From: Alphaproteobacteria bacterium
GTDB lineage: Bacteria > Pseudomonadota > Alphaproteobacteria > Reyranellales > Reyranellaceae
DNA length: 64,000 nucleotides
Assembly: GCA_019635875.1 (NCBI GenBank)
Contig: JAHBYP010000006.1
Location: 124,001 to 188,000 of the forward strand
Reading direction: 5' to 3'
Positions 34,369 through 42,849 of the stretch are shown piece by piece (the stretch's first letter is position 1; each line of letters starts with the position of its first letter). Both the position numbers and the translations under genes were made by a program. The notes under the pieces are model-generated. The model saw nothing but the letters and a program-made list of their open reading frames with translations. It did no database searches and was not told where the DNA came from.

Positions 34369-35304
34369 ATGAGTTGGAACCCGGCAATCGAACCCGGCTG
34401 CCCCGATGAGGTGGGCACCGACGCGATAGAAGCGCTCATAGTTCCGCGTTCTCGGGATCTTGGCGGTTTCGCAGTTCGGCGCGCCCTGCCGGCGCCGAAG
34501 CGGCAGATGGTCGGGCCGTTCATCTTCTTCGACCAGGCCGGGCCGGCCGAACTGCTGACCGGCCAGGGCATCGACGTGCGTCCGCACCCGCACATCGGTC
34601 TTGGCACCGTCACTTACCTCTATCGCGGCGACTTTCATCACCGGGACAGCACCGGCGCCGATCAGATAATACGTCCAGGCGCACTGAACTGGATGGTCGC
34701 AGGCCGTGGCGTTACCCACTCGGAGCGCACCTCCGCGGCAGCCCGGAGAGGACCGAACAGTCTGTTCGGGATTCAGACATGGCTGGCCCTGCCCGACACC
34801 CATGAGGATGTGGCGCCCACCTTCGAGCATCACGGCAAGGAAGTGCTGCCGGTGCTCGAGGACCGCGGCGTCTCGGTTCGGCTTATTCTTGGAAACGCCT
34901 ACGGCAAGGTCGCGCCCGCGACCATGTTCTCGGAGACGTTCTACGCCGATGTAGGACTCGAACCGGGAAGCCGGCTGCCCATGCCGGACGAGCACGAGGA
35001 CAGAGGCATCTATATTGTTGAGGGTTCTGTCTCGATCGCCGGCCAGACTTTCGAGGAGTCTCAGATGATGGTCTTCCGTCCCGGCGACAGGATCACGGTC
35101 GCGGCCGGCGACCATGGCGCGCGGTTGATGATCCTCGGCGGCGCCACGCTCGGCGGGCCGCGCTACATCTGGTGGAACTTTGTCGCCTCGTCCCAGGAGC
35201 GCATCGAAGAAGCCAAGGCCGAATGGCGCGCCGAGAATTGGGGCGAGGGGCGCTTCGACTTGCCAATCGACGACCGGGATGAGCACATCCCGCTTCCGGA
35301 CTGA
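34369..35304 (+). CDS. Pirin-family bicupin protein
   Basis: A 311-residue pirin. The N-terminal cupin metal site is complete: RPHPHIGLGT with His73 and His75, and VTHSER with His117 and Glu119. The second cupin (about 190-280) contains the EHEDRGIYIVEGSVSIAGQ strand. Some pirins dioxygenate quercetin-like flavonols; others modulate transcription or enzymes. The start at 34369 has AGGAAAGGA 8 bp upstream; the ATG at 34360 overlaps that Shine-Dalgarno. Neighbouring isochorismatase-like hydrolases and amidohydrolase suggest an aromatic or xenobiotic role, which is inference. Confidence 0.88.
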   Translation: MSWNPAIEPGCPDEVGTDAIEALIVPRSRDLGGFAVRRALPAPKRQMVGPFIFFDQAGPAELLTGQGIDVRPHPHIGLGTVTYLYRGDFHHRDSTGADQIIRPGALNWMVAGRGVTHSERTSAAARRGPNSLFGIQTWLALPDTHEDVAPTFEHHGKEVLPVLEDRGVSVRLILGNAYGKVAPATMFSETFYADVGLEPGSRLPMPDEHEDRGIYIVEGSVSIAGQTFEESQMMVFRPGDRITVAAGDHGARLMILGGATLGGPRYIWWNFVASSQERIEEAKAEWRAENWGEGRFDLPIDDRDEHIPLPD

Positions 35305-35551
35305 CAGACGCTGATGGAGTGGTTGCCCGGACGCAACTCGGATCAACCGTCGTCCGGTGCCGCTCGGACTTCTGAGTATGCTCGCAGGCGAAGCCGGTGT
35401 TCAGTGGCTGAAGGGCCACACAAACATTGTCCAGGCGTGTCTGCATGAAAAGTCCTTCGCCGTTCACTCCCCCGGCGAAGCAGTGAAGAAAAGCGATGCG
35501 GCCTAAGGCGCATTGCTCCGTTTTCCTGTCACCGAGAGAAAGGATGGCCCG

Positions 35552-36241
35552 ATGTCCAGCAAACTCGAGGTTTTGACACCTCAAAACAGCCAGCTCCTCT
35601 TCATCGATCAACAGCCGCAGATGGCCTTCGGTGTCCAGTCGATCGATCGGCAAGTCCTGAAGAACAATGTTGTAGGTCTCGCCAAGGCGGCAAAAGCCTT
35701 CAGCATCCCGACCACGATCACCACAGTGGAGACTGAGAGCTTTTCCGGCCCGACGTTCCCCGAACTGCTCGCGGTGTTTCCTGAGGCTCCACTGCTTGAG
35801 CGTACCTCGATGAACTCCTGGGATGATCTGAAGGTGCGTGAGGCTTTGGCCGCCAATGCCGCCAAGGGACGCAAGAAGATCGTCGTGTCAGGTCTTTGGA
35901 CTGAAGTCTGCAACCTTGCCTTCGCGCTGTCCTGCCTCGCCGACACCGACTACGAAATCTACATGGTGGCCGACGCTTCAGGCGGAACATCGGTCGACGC
36001 GCACAAGTACGCCATGGACCGCATGGTTCAGGTCGGGATCGTCCCGGTGACCTGGCAACAGGTTCTCCTGGAATGGCAACGCGACTGGGCACGACGCGAC
36101 ACCTACGACGATGTCATGGCGATCGTGAAGGAGCATTCCGGTGCATATGGCATGGGTGTCGATTACGCATACACCATGGTGCACAAGGTTCCCGAGCGTG
36201 TAGCCCACGGCCCGGCTGTCGCGCCCAAACCGGCGGCCTGA
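35552..36241 (+). CDS. Isochorismatase-fold cysteine hydrolase (second)
   Basis: A 229-residue paralogue of the 32398 protein. Catalytic Asp19 lies in LLFIDQQPQMAFG, Cys120 in VVSGLWTEVCNLAFAL, and ADASGGTSVDAHKYAMDRM follows. A longer C-terminus (about 30 residues, KEHSGAYGMGVDYAYTM...) distinguishes it from the first copy. ATG 35552 follows GAGAGAAAGGATGG. It is about 250 bp downstream of the pirin gene and 220 bp before the amidohydrolase gene. These gaps contain no other gene that I can support. Confidence 0.86.
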   Translation: MSSKLEVLTPQNSQLLFIDQQPQMAFGVQSIDRQVLKNNVVGLAKAAKAFSIPTTITTVETESFSGPTFPELLAVFPEAPLLERTSMNSWDDLKVREALAANAAKGRKKIVVSGLWTEVCNLAFALSCLADTDYEIYMVADASGGTSVDAHKYAMDRMVQVGIVPVTWQQVLLEWQRDWARRDTYDDVMAIVKEHSGAYGMGVDYAYTMVHKVPERVAHGPAVAPKPAA

Positions 36242-36461
36242 CCGACTCGATCAGGGTGGCTGGTCCGACAGTATCGGCGGACCAGCCGCTGGTTCTGCGC
36301 GATGAATGAGCGAACTCGCCTGGTCGGATCGATGGTGCTCAAGGTCGAACAGTGCAGCCCCCTATTCAGGTGCTGTGTGCTTCATCGCCCATCTCGGCTG
36401 TTTTGCAGGCGTTGCTGCGGCTCTCTGTTCACAGACCTGATCCTGCACGAAGGAGAACGCC

Positions 36462-38312
36462 ATGCCTGCCAATGATCTGATCATCGTCAACGCCAAGGTG
36501 ACGACCCTCGACCGTCAGAACGCGGCCGCAGACGCGGTCGCCATCCGCGACGGCCGATTCCTGCTCGTCGGCAACGAGGCGGAGGTCCGTGCCGCTGCGC
36601 CGAACGCACAAGTAATCGATGCAAAGAGACGTCGCGTCATTCCAGGGCTCATCGACAGCCACACCCACATCATCCGCGGCGGACTCAACTACAATATGGA
36701 GTTGCGATGGGATGGCGTGCCGAGCCTTTTCGAAGCGATGGCAATGCTCAAGGCCCAGGTCGGCCGTACGCCGGCGCCGCAATGGGTGCGCGTTGTAGGC
36801 GGCTTCACCGAACACCAGTTCGCAGAAAAGCGCCTGCCGACCCTCGAAGAGATCAACGCGATCGCGCCGGACACGCCCGTCTTCATTTTGCACCTCTACG
36901 ATCGTGCATTGCTCAACGCGGCTGCGCTGCGTGTCGTCGGCTATACCAAGGATACTCCCAATCCTCCCGGCGGCGAGATCGTCAGGGATAGCGCTGGCAA
37001 TCCGACCGGGCTGCTCCTGGCACAGCCCAACGCCACGATTCTCTACTCGACATTGGCCAAGGGGCCGATGCTGCCGCCCGAATACCAGCTGAACTCGACT
37101 CGCCACTTCATGCGCGAGATCAATGCGCTGGGCGTGACCAGCGTGGTCGACGCCGGCGGAGGCCTCCAAAACTATCCCGATGACTACGAAATCATCGAGA
37201 AGCTTCATGCCGACGGAGCGATGACGGTCCGCATCAGCTATAACCTCTTCACCCAGAAGCCCAAGGAGGAGCTTGCGGACTTCTCCTCCTGGATAAAGCA
37301 GGTCTCGCCTGGACAGGGCGACGACACCTATCGCCACAACGGCGCTGGCGAGATGCTGGTCTATTCCGCGGCCGATTTCGAAGATTTCCGCGTCGAGCGG
37401 CCCGAGATGTCGCCGAGTATGGAAGCCGACCTTGAACCGGTTGTCCGTCTGCTGGCGGAGAACCGCTGGCCATGGCGACTGCATGCAACATACAACGAGA
37501 CGATCGATCGCGCGCTTGACGTGTTCGAGAAGGTCAACCGCGACGTGCCGTTGCAGGGGATCAACTGGTTCTTCGACCACGCCGAGACGATCAGCGACCG
37601 CAATATCGACCGGGTCGCCGCGCTTGGCGGCGGCATAGCCGTCCAGCACCGGATGGCGTTTCAAGGCGAGTTTTTCGTCGAACGCTACGGGGCAAAGGCC
37701 GCCGAGCGCACGCCGCCAATCCGCCGGATTCTAGAAACCGGCGTGCCGGTGGGCGCGGGCACCGACGCAACCCGCGTGGCCAGCTACAATCCGTGGGTTT
37801 CACTCTCTTGGTTGGTAACCTCTAGAACCGTTGGAGGCCTCGCACTCTATCCGCAGCACAATCGCCTGGACCGCGAAACCGCATTGCGCCTGTGGACCGA
37901 AGCGAACACCTGGTTTGCAAACGAGCAGGGGAAGAAGGGGCAAATCAAAGCGGGACAACTGGCCGATCTTGCCGTGCTGTCCGATGACTACTTCTCGGTA
38001 CCAGAGAGCGAGATCGTCCATCTCCGGTCAGTCCTCACCATTCTCGGCGGCAAGGTCGTGCATGGAGACGGCGATTACTCGCCCCTTTCACCTGATCTTC
38101 CCGCGCCGATGCCTGACTGGTCGCCGGTCGCCACGATGAGTGGCTATTACAAGTCGAAAGAAGCTCGCACCAAGCTGACGATGAATTGCGGCTGCGCCTA
38201 CGACTGCCCAGTGCATGGGCACGACCATGCCGCAGCCCTTGGCGCGCAAATGCCGGCTTCGGACGCCCGCACATTCTGGGGCGCTCTCGGATGCGGTTGC
38301 TGGGCGGTTTGA
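36462..38312 (+). CDS. YtcJ-type amidohydrolase with Cys-rich tail
   Basis: A 616-residue amidohydrolase (family 3, YtcJ branch). The N-terminal sandwich is DLIIVNAKVTTLDRQNAAAD, metal His residues are in PGLIDSHTHIIRGG, the central metal/acid segments HATYNETIDRALDVFEK, DHAETISDRNIDRVAALGGGIAVQHRM, and the catalytic Asp is in VPVGAGTDATRVASYNPW. The C-terminus adds a Cys/His-rich patch, NCGCAYDCPVHGHDH and LGCGCWAV, which could bind metal. AAGGAGAACGCC precedes the ATG. The substrate is unknown; homologues hydrolyse cyclic amides, ureas and formamides. Downstream lies the MFS exporter gene. Confidence 0.87.
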   Translation: MPANDLIIVNAKVTTLDRQNAAADAVAIRDGRFLLVGNEAEVRAAAPNAQVIDAKRRRVIPGLIDSHTHIIRGGLNYNMELRWDGVPSLFEAMAMLKAQVGRTPAPQWVRVVGGFTEHQFAEKRLPTLEEINAIAPDTPVFILHLYDRALLNAAALRVVGYTKDTPNPPGGEIVRDSAGNPTGLLLAQPNATILYSTLAKGPMLPPEYQLNSTRHFMREINALGVTSVVDAGGGLQNYPDDYEIIEKLHADGAMTVRISYNLFTQKPKEELADFSSWIKQVSPGQGDDTYRHNGAGEMLVYSAADFEDFRVERPEMSPSMEADLEPVVRLLAENRWPWRLHATYNETIDRALDVFEKVNRDVPLQGINWFFDHAETISDRNIDRVAALGGGIAVQHRMAFQGEFFVERYGAKAAERTPPIRRILETGVPVGAGTDATRVASYNPWVSLSWLVTSRTVGGLALYPQHNRLDRETALRLWTEANTWFANEQGKKGQIKAGQLADLAVLSDDYFSVPESEIVHLRSVLTILGGKVVHGDGDYSPLSPDLPAPMPDWSPVATMSGYYKSKEARTKLTMNCGCAYDCPVHGHDHAAALGAQMPASDARTFWGALGCGCWAV

Positions 38313-38422
38313 CCTCGGCCACCGCTTGAGTACGCGTGAACTCGACACGCGCAATCTGCCGTGCGGCGCGACAGGGGTTTCCCGATGAGCTTTTCCACCA
38401 AGGGTGGGCGAAAGGAACGGCT

Positions 38423-40015
38423 ATGAGCGAGAAGCGGCCGGAGAGAGCAGCCGACACATCCGGGCCGCTTGGCTTTCCCGTCTTTCGGGCGCTCTGGATC
38501 GCAACGATCGTTTCCAATGTCGGCACATGGATGCACGATGTCGGCGCCGGCTGGCTCATGACCTCGCTGTCGCCGAGCCCGCTGCTCGTCGCACTGGTAC
38601 AGACGGCGACGACGCTGCCGATGTTTCTTCTCGCACTTCCAGCCGGTGCGCTCGCCGACATCGTCGACCGGCGCAAGATGCTGATGGCGGCCCAGCTGCT
38701 CGGCTTGCTTGCGGCATCCCTGCTGGCGATCCTGACGTTGCTGGACCTTGTTGGTCCCGAGGTGTTGCTGGCCGGGACTTTCGTGCTCGGCGTCTCGGCG
38801 GCACTCAGTGCCCCGGTGTTCCAGGCGATCGTGCCTGAACTGGTGGACAAGCAGGCGTTGCCAGACGCCATTGCGCTGAACAGTCTCGGCGTCAACATCT
38901 CGCGCGCAATCGGACCGGCGCTCGGCGGTGTCATCGTCGCTCTTGCCGGGATCCCGGCCGTGTTCGCGCTGAATGCGCTCTCGGTGGTGGCCGTGCTGGC
39001 GGTACTGTTCACCTGGAAGCGCCCTCAAACGCTTCACAACCTGCCGCCCGAGCACTTTCTCGGCGCACTGAAGGCGGGCTATCGCTACACGCGCCATTCT
39101 CCGGCGATGCGTCTCGTGCTGGTCCGGGCGGTGGGCTTCTTTCTGTTCGGGAGTGCGCTCTGGGCGATGCTGCCGCTCATCGCGCGGCGCGGACTTGGGC
39201 TCGACGCAGCCGGCTATGGAGCTCTTCTCGGCTGCATGGGCGCGGGAGCGGTTGTGGGCGCGATCCTGCTTAAGCGATGGCGCAAGACGATTCCTGCCAA
39301 CACGGTATCTGTCGGGGTGACACTGCTCTTCGCTCTGTCGACGATGGCGCTTGCCCTGGCCACCAATGCCTGGATCGCCGGATCGGTCATGTTCGCAGCC
39401 GGCCTCGCCTGGATCGGGATGCTGACGTCGCTGAATGTAGCGGCGCAGATGGCCTCGCCGGGATGGGTGAAAGGACGCGCGCTCGCTGTCTATCTGCTCG
39501 CGTTTCAGGGAGCGATGACCGGCGGGAGCATCCTGTGGGGTTCGCTTGCCGCCAGCACCAGCGTTCCTGCGGCTCTGGTGGTCGCAGGCGTTGGGCAAGC
39601 AGTGACCCTGATCCTGGCATTCCGCTGGCGCCTGCCGCTGGATTCGGCCAGCGATCTGGCGCCCTCGAACCATTGGGCGGAACCGGTAGTCTCTATCCAG
39701 CCGGCAGAAGACCGCGGTCCGGTTCTCATCGAGATCGAGTATCGGGTCGAACCTGCGCGCCTCGCCGAATTCGTCTCCGCCCTGCGCAGATTCAAGTCCT
39801 CAAGACAGCGTGATGGTGCCATTCGCTGGGATGCCTGGGAGGATGTCGCCGACCCCGGCCGGGTTATCGAAACTTTCGTCGTCGAGAGTTGGGTCGAGCA
39901 TCAGCGCCAGCACGCGCGGGTAACGCATGCCGATCATTTGGATCAACAGTTGCTCCACGCATTCCATGTCGGCGACCAGCCGCCCATCGTGCGGCACTTG
40001 CTGAGGCCACTATGA
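38423..40015 (+). CDS. MFS exporter with C-terminal ABM-like domain (EntS/DUF894 type)
   Basis: A 530-residue transporter. Twelve hydrophobic spans can be followed from WIATIVSNVGTWMHDVGAGW to VVAGVGQAVTLILAF; the motif-A loop is ALADIVDRRKMLMAAQ. After residue about 430 a soluble domain of the antibiotic-biosynthesis-monooxygenase/dimeric alpha-beta barrel kind follows (VLIEIEYRVEPARLAEFVSALR...AIRWDAWEDVADPGR...FVVESWVEHQRQHARVT). MFS_3 proteins with this tail are common in proteobacteria. It probably exports a small organic molecule. ATG 38423 follows AAAGGAACGG; the upstream open frame is not needed. Confidence 0.88.
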   Translation: MSEKRPERAADTSGPLGFPVFRALWIATIVSNVGTWMHDVGAGWLMTSLSPSPLLVALVQTATTLPMFLLALPAGALADIVDRRKMLMAAQLLGLLAASLLAILTLLDLVGPEVLLAGTFVLGVSAALSAPVFQAIVPELVDKQALPDAIALNSLGVNISRAIGPALGGVIVALAGIPAVFALNALSVVAVLAVLFTWKRPQTLHNLPPEHFLGALKAGYRYTRHSPAMRLVLVRAVGFFLFGSALWAMLPLIARRGLGLDAAGYGALLGCMGAGAVVGAILLKRWRKTIPANTVSVGVTLLFALSTMALALATNAWIAGSVMFAAGLAWIGMLTSLNVAAQMASPGWVKGRALAVYLLAFQGAMTGGSILWGSLAASTSVPAALVVAGVGQAVTLILAFRWRLPLDSASDLAPSNHWAEPVVSIQPAEDRGPVLIEIEYRVEPARLAEFVSALRRFKSSRQRDGAIRWDAWEDVADPGRVIETFVVESWVEHQRQHARVTHADHLDQQLLHAFHVGDQPPIVRHLLRPL

Positions 40016-40051
40016 CCAACCGCATGCCCGCGGCGCTGGCCAATGTTCGCG

Positions 40052-40276
40052 CGACGTACGTTCGGCATCACCGTGAATCTTGTGCAGCCCGGGGCGACCA
40101 ACACGTATGCAAATCCGGCGGATGGGGAGGCTGCCGATTCCCAGCGAAGCCTGACGTCTTTGAGACGCTATGCCGAGCTGCGCGAAGTCGCGAACGCTGC
40201 GGTCCTTCTGGCAATTCCCGCCGCGAGCGTGATTGCAGGCGCCATCCTGACCGCCGACGGGGGCGCAATCGCCTGG
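40052..40276 (+). pseudogene. 3' remnant of a short-chain dehydrogenase/reductase gene
   Basis: The frame encodes TFGITVNLVQPGATNTYANP, then RSLTSLRRYAELREVANAAVLLAIPAASVIAGAILTADGGAIAWA. This matches the last third of FabG-like SDRs (I-T-V-N-x-V-x-PG, REVANAV.FLASPAASYITGA.LTVDGG). The N-terminal Rossmann half and catalytic Y-x3-K are absent; the sequence just upstream is the MFS gene. The frame also runs past the normal terminus, so no functional stop remains at the expected place. It looks like a deletion remnant. Confidence 0.75.
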
Positions 40277-40394
40277 GCCGATGCTCGCCAGCAGGCCAAT
40301 CGCCTGCCGTCCCTCTCCTCGTCGCGCAGACCCGCGCGGCGTCTACGTCGCAGAACTCGGAAGCTGCTCGAACTCAATGCAAGGAAGGTTCACC

Positions 40395-41225
40395 ATGGCT
40401 ACGATCATCGCATCCGACGGCACACGTCTCTTCTGCAAGGACTGGGGTCCGAAAGACGCCCAGCCCATCATGTTCCATCACGGCTGGCCACTGAGCGCCG
40501 ACGACTGGGACAACCAGATGCTGTTTTTCCTGTCCCATGGCTATCGCGTGATCGCACACGATCGACGCGGTCATGGCAGGTCCGACCAGACCGACACCGG
40601 CAACGACATGGACACCTATGCCGCGGATGTCGCGGCAATCACCCAGGCGCTGGACCTGCGAAACGTCATCCACATCGGCCATTCGACCGGTGGTGGCGAG
40701 GTCACGCGCTATGTGGCGCGAGCCGAACGCGGTCGCGTGGCCAAGGCCGTCCTGATAGGCGCGATTCCGCCAGTGATGGTTCGGTCCAACGCGAATCCGG
40801 ACGGTGTTCCGCCTGAAGTCTTCGACGGGTTTCGTTCCGCAGTGTCTGCGAACCGCGCGCAGTTCTTTCTCGATGTGCCGAGCGGGCCGTTTTATGGTTT
40901 CAACCGAGAGGGCGCGAAGGTAAGCCAGGGCCTGATCAACAACTGGTGGCGTCAAGGCATGGCCGGCGGCGCAAAGGCACACTACGACTGTATCGCCGTT
41001 TTCTCCGAGACCGATTTCACCGAGGATCTGAAGGCGATCGCTGTGCCTGTTCTGATTGTGCATGGCGAGGATGACCAGGTTGTGCCTATCGGGAACTCGG
41101 CTCACAAGGCGATCAAGCTTGTAAGAGACGGCACGCTGAAGACCTATCCGGGGCTTTCACACGGCTTGTTTGCCACGCATCCCGAGGTGGTGAACCCTGA
41201 CCTGCTGGCCTTCATCCGCGCCTGA
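40395..41225 (+). CDS. Alpha/beta hydrolase, cofactor-free haloperoxidase/esterase type
   Basis: A 276-residue alpha/beta hydrolase. The oxyanion motif is HHGWPLSADDWDNQ, the nucleophile Ser97 is in HIGHSTGGGEVTRYVA, the acid is in VHGEDDQVVP near residue 224, and the His in PGLSHGLFATHPEVVN. These match perhydrolase-like non-heme haloperoxidases, which hydrolyse esters or lactones. ATG 40395 follows AAGGAAGGTTCACC. It lies at the downstream end of the accessory block; an IS3 relic follows. Confidence 0.9.
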   Translation: MATIIASDGTRLFCKDWGPKDAQPIMFHHGWPLSADDWDNQMLFFLSHGYRVIAHDRRGHGRSDQTDTGNDMDTYAADVAAITQALDLRNVIHIGHSTGGGEVTRYVARAERGRVAKAVLIGAIPPVMVRSNANPDGVPPEVFDGFRSAVSANRAQFFLDVPSGPFYGFNREGAKVSQGLINNWWRQGMAGGAKAHYDCIAVFSETDFTEDLKAIAVPVLIVHGEDDQVVPIGNSAHKAIKLVRDGTLKTYPGLSHGLFATHPEVVNPDLLAFIRA

Positions 41226-41249
41226 CCGACAATTGTCACAGGCATCTGG

Positions 41250-41440
41250 CGATGGCGGCGGTGCCGCTCACGGCCGCCGAACGCGCGGCAACGTCGCTTG
41301 ATACGGGAGCGGCCCCGATACAGTCTTTTACGCACGACGCGGTGTGCAACGAGTATGCCGGAGAGCGAGGTATCGGCGATGAGGCACGGGCACTCCCGGC
41401 TGAATTCGTCGACCACCGCCAGGATCCGGAAGCGACGGCC
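41250..41440 (-). pseudogene. IS3-family transposase (OrfB) relic
   Basis: On the minus strand, the frame running left from 41440 encodes RRFRILAVVDEFSRECPCLI then ADTSLSG, a clear match to the IS3-family integrase-domain segment with D-[DE]-F-[ST]-RECL and ADTSLSG. Further along the frame the similarity fades (HRVVRKRLYRGRSRIKR) and no DDE remainder is seen. A family A repeat abuts the start side. It is a fragment of about 30 recognisable residues and non-functional. Confidence 0.75.
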
Positions 41441-41494
41441 CGCAGCGAGGGATCCAGGGAAGCTGCCTGGATCCCTTCGCTGCGCTCGGGATGA
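41441..41494. repeat. Family A palindromic repeat, copy A4 (truncated left arm)
   Basis: Left arm CGCAGCGAGGGATCCAGGGA lacks the TCATCCCGAG end; the right arm GGATCCC with TTCGCTGCGCTCGGGATGAC is nearly complete. The missing part coincides with the IS3 relic edge. Confidence 0.82.
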
Positions 41495-41527
41495 CTGCGC
41501 CTCGATTCAGCCTGTGCGAATCGCGTC

Positions 41528-42061
41528 CTAGGTTTCGACCACACCGATATACGACAGGCCGCGGTGGCGGCCGGCGTGATCCAGGCCGTACCCGACCAGG
41601 AACTCGTTGGGCACCGAGAAGCCGACGAAATCGGCTTCCAGATCGACGGCGCGCCGCGACGGCTTGTCGAGCAGGGTGCACAGCCGCACCGTGCGCGCGC
41701 CGCGCGCCAGCAGCATCTCGCGCGCCGCCGTCAGCGTGCGGCCGGTATCGAGGATGTCGTCGACCAGCAGGATGTCGCGGCCCTCGACCGGCATCACCAG
41801 GTCGCGCACGATGCGCACCTCGCCCGACGATTCGCTGCCCTTGCCGTAGCTCGACAGCGTGATGAAATCGAGCGGCCAGTCGGCTCCGGTGCGCGCCAGG
41901 GCGCGGATCAGGTCGGCGGCGAAGACGAAGCTGCCGGTGAGCACCGGCACGATCATGGTCTGATCGCCCATCGAGGCGCGGATGTCGCGCGCCATGTCCT
42001 CGATGCGCGCGGCGATCTCGGCCGAGGAGATGCGCACCGGGATCTCCTCACGGCCGGGCAT
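41528..42061 (-). CDS. hpt: Hypoxanthine phosphoribosyltransferase
   Basis: A 177-residue PRTase for purine salvage. The PRPP loop is DILLVDDILDTGRTLTAA, and TLSSYGKGSESSGEVR and DFVGFSVPNEFLVGYGLD match the Hpt pattern (the latter binds base). The ATG at 42061 lies 2 bp after the stop of the zinc-ribbon gene, so the two are coupled. Cytosolic. Confidence 0.95.
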   Translation of the reverse strand: MPGREEIPVRISSAEIAARIEDMARDIRASMGDQTMIVPVLTGSFVFAADLIRALARTGADWPLDFITLSSYGKGSESSGEVRIVRDLVMPVEGRDILLVDDILDTGRTLTAAREMLLARGARTVRLCTLLDKPSRRAVDLEADFVGFSVPNEFLVGYGLDHAGRHRGLSYIGVVET

Positions 42062-42063
42062 GG

Positions 42064-42768
42064 TCAGCTCAGCGGCTCGACCGCGACGTCGACGTCGACG
42101 GCGCCCGTCGGCGGATCGTCGACCCGCTGGCGGAAGGGCTGGCGGCCCAGCGGCGCGATGGCGTCGGACTTCAGGTCGTAGACCTTCTCGCCGACCGGCT
42201 TGCGGTCCTGGTCCTTGAAGGTGAAGCGGATGCGCCGCGGCACCACCTCGAAGGTGCTGGTGTTGACGATGTCGCCGCTGGCTTCGATCGCGCCGCCGCC
42301 ATCGGGCACGGCCTCGATGCGCACCTTGTCCAGCATCAGCGCCGGAATGGCGGGCGGCTTGGCCGGCGGCGGGGGCTGCATGGGCGGCGGCGGCTTGGCG
42401 GTCGGGCCTGGCGGTGGCGGCGCTGGGCCGCCGGGAAGCGTTCCCGACAGCTGGTCGCGGAACGCATAGCCGCCGCCGGCGATCAGGCCGATCAGGATCA
42501 GCAGGCCGATGGTCAGCTTGAGCCAGGTCGGCATGCCGCGCTCCGGCGGGATGGTCGGCAGCGAGACCGTCTCTTCGTGGTTCTGCGGGCGGATGATGAA
42601 GTCCGGCACCGGCCGCGTGTCGGTCAGCACCGCCTCCCCCCGGTCCGCCTCGGCGTGCGCCATCCATTGGTGGCCGCAGCGGAAGCACTGCACGGTGCGA
42701 CCCTGCCGCCCGATGGCCGCCGGATCGACCACATAGCGCGCCGAGCAGTTCGGACAGACGATTTGCAT
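42064..42768 (-). CDS. MJ0042-type zinc-ribbon membrane protein (DUF3426-like)
   Basis: A 234-residue protein. The N-terminal zinc ribbon has Cys5/Cys8 (VCPNCSARY) and Cys28/Cys31 (CFRCGHQW). A transmembrane span WLKLTIGLLILIGLIAGGGYAF lies at about 82-103, then a Pro-rich linker (GPAPPPPGP...PPPPMQPPPP) and a beta-rich domain (DKVRIEAVPDGGGAIEASGDIVNTST...) resembling the DUF3426 periplasmic domain. The function is unknown; such proteins are widespread in Proteobacteria. It is divergent from the gmhB-like gene. Confidence 0.85.
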   Translation of the reverse strand: MQIVCPNCSARYVVDPAAIGRQGRTVQCFRCGHQWMAHAEADRGEAVLTDTRPVPDFIIRPQNHEETVSLPTIPPERGMPTWLKLTIGLLILIGLIAGGGYAFRDQLSGTLPGGPAPPPPGPTAKPPPPMQPPPPAKPPAIPALMLDKVRIEAVPDGGGAIEASGDIVNTSTFEVVPRRIRFTFKDQDRKPVGEKVYDLKSDAIAPLGRQPFRQRVDDPPTGAVDVDVAVEPLS

Positions 42769-42849
42769 CGTGAGGGGATACCGGATTTAGTTGTGGCGAA
42801 AATCCTAGTTCACCATCTGTTGTCACACAAGCAACACGAGGCAAAAACT

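Noticed and set aside
36462..38312. Cys-rich C-terminus of the YtcJ-type amidohydrolase as a novel metal domain
   Set aside because: Similar Cys/His-rich tails are, to my recollection, common in this branch, so it is kept as a note in the gene entry rather than a finding.
38423..40015. MFS transporter with monooxygenase-like tail as a new fusion
   Set aside because: This combination is a known layout for MFS_3/DUF894 proteins.
41227..41236. GACAATTGTC palindrome after the esterase gene
   Set aside because: Only 10 bp, lying 3' of a gene and beside an IS relic; no gene start for it to control.
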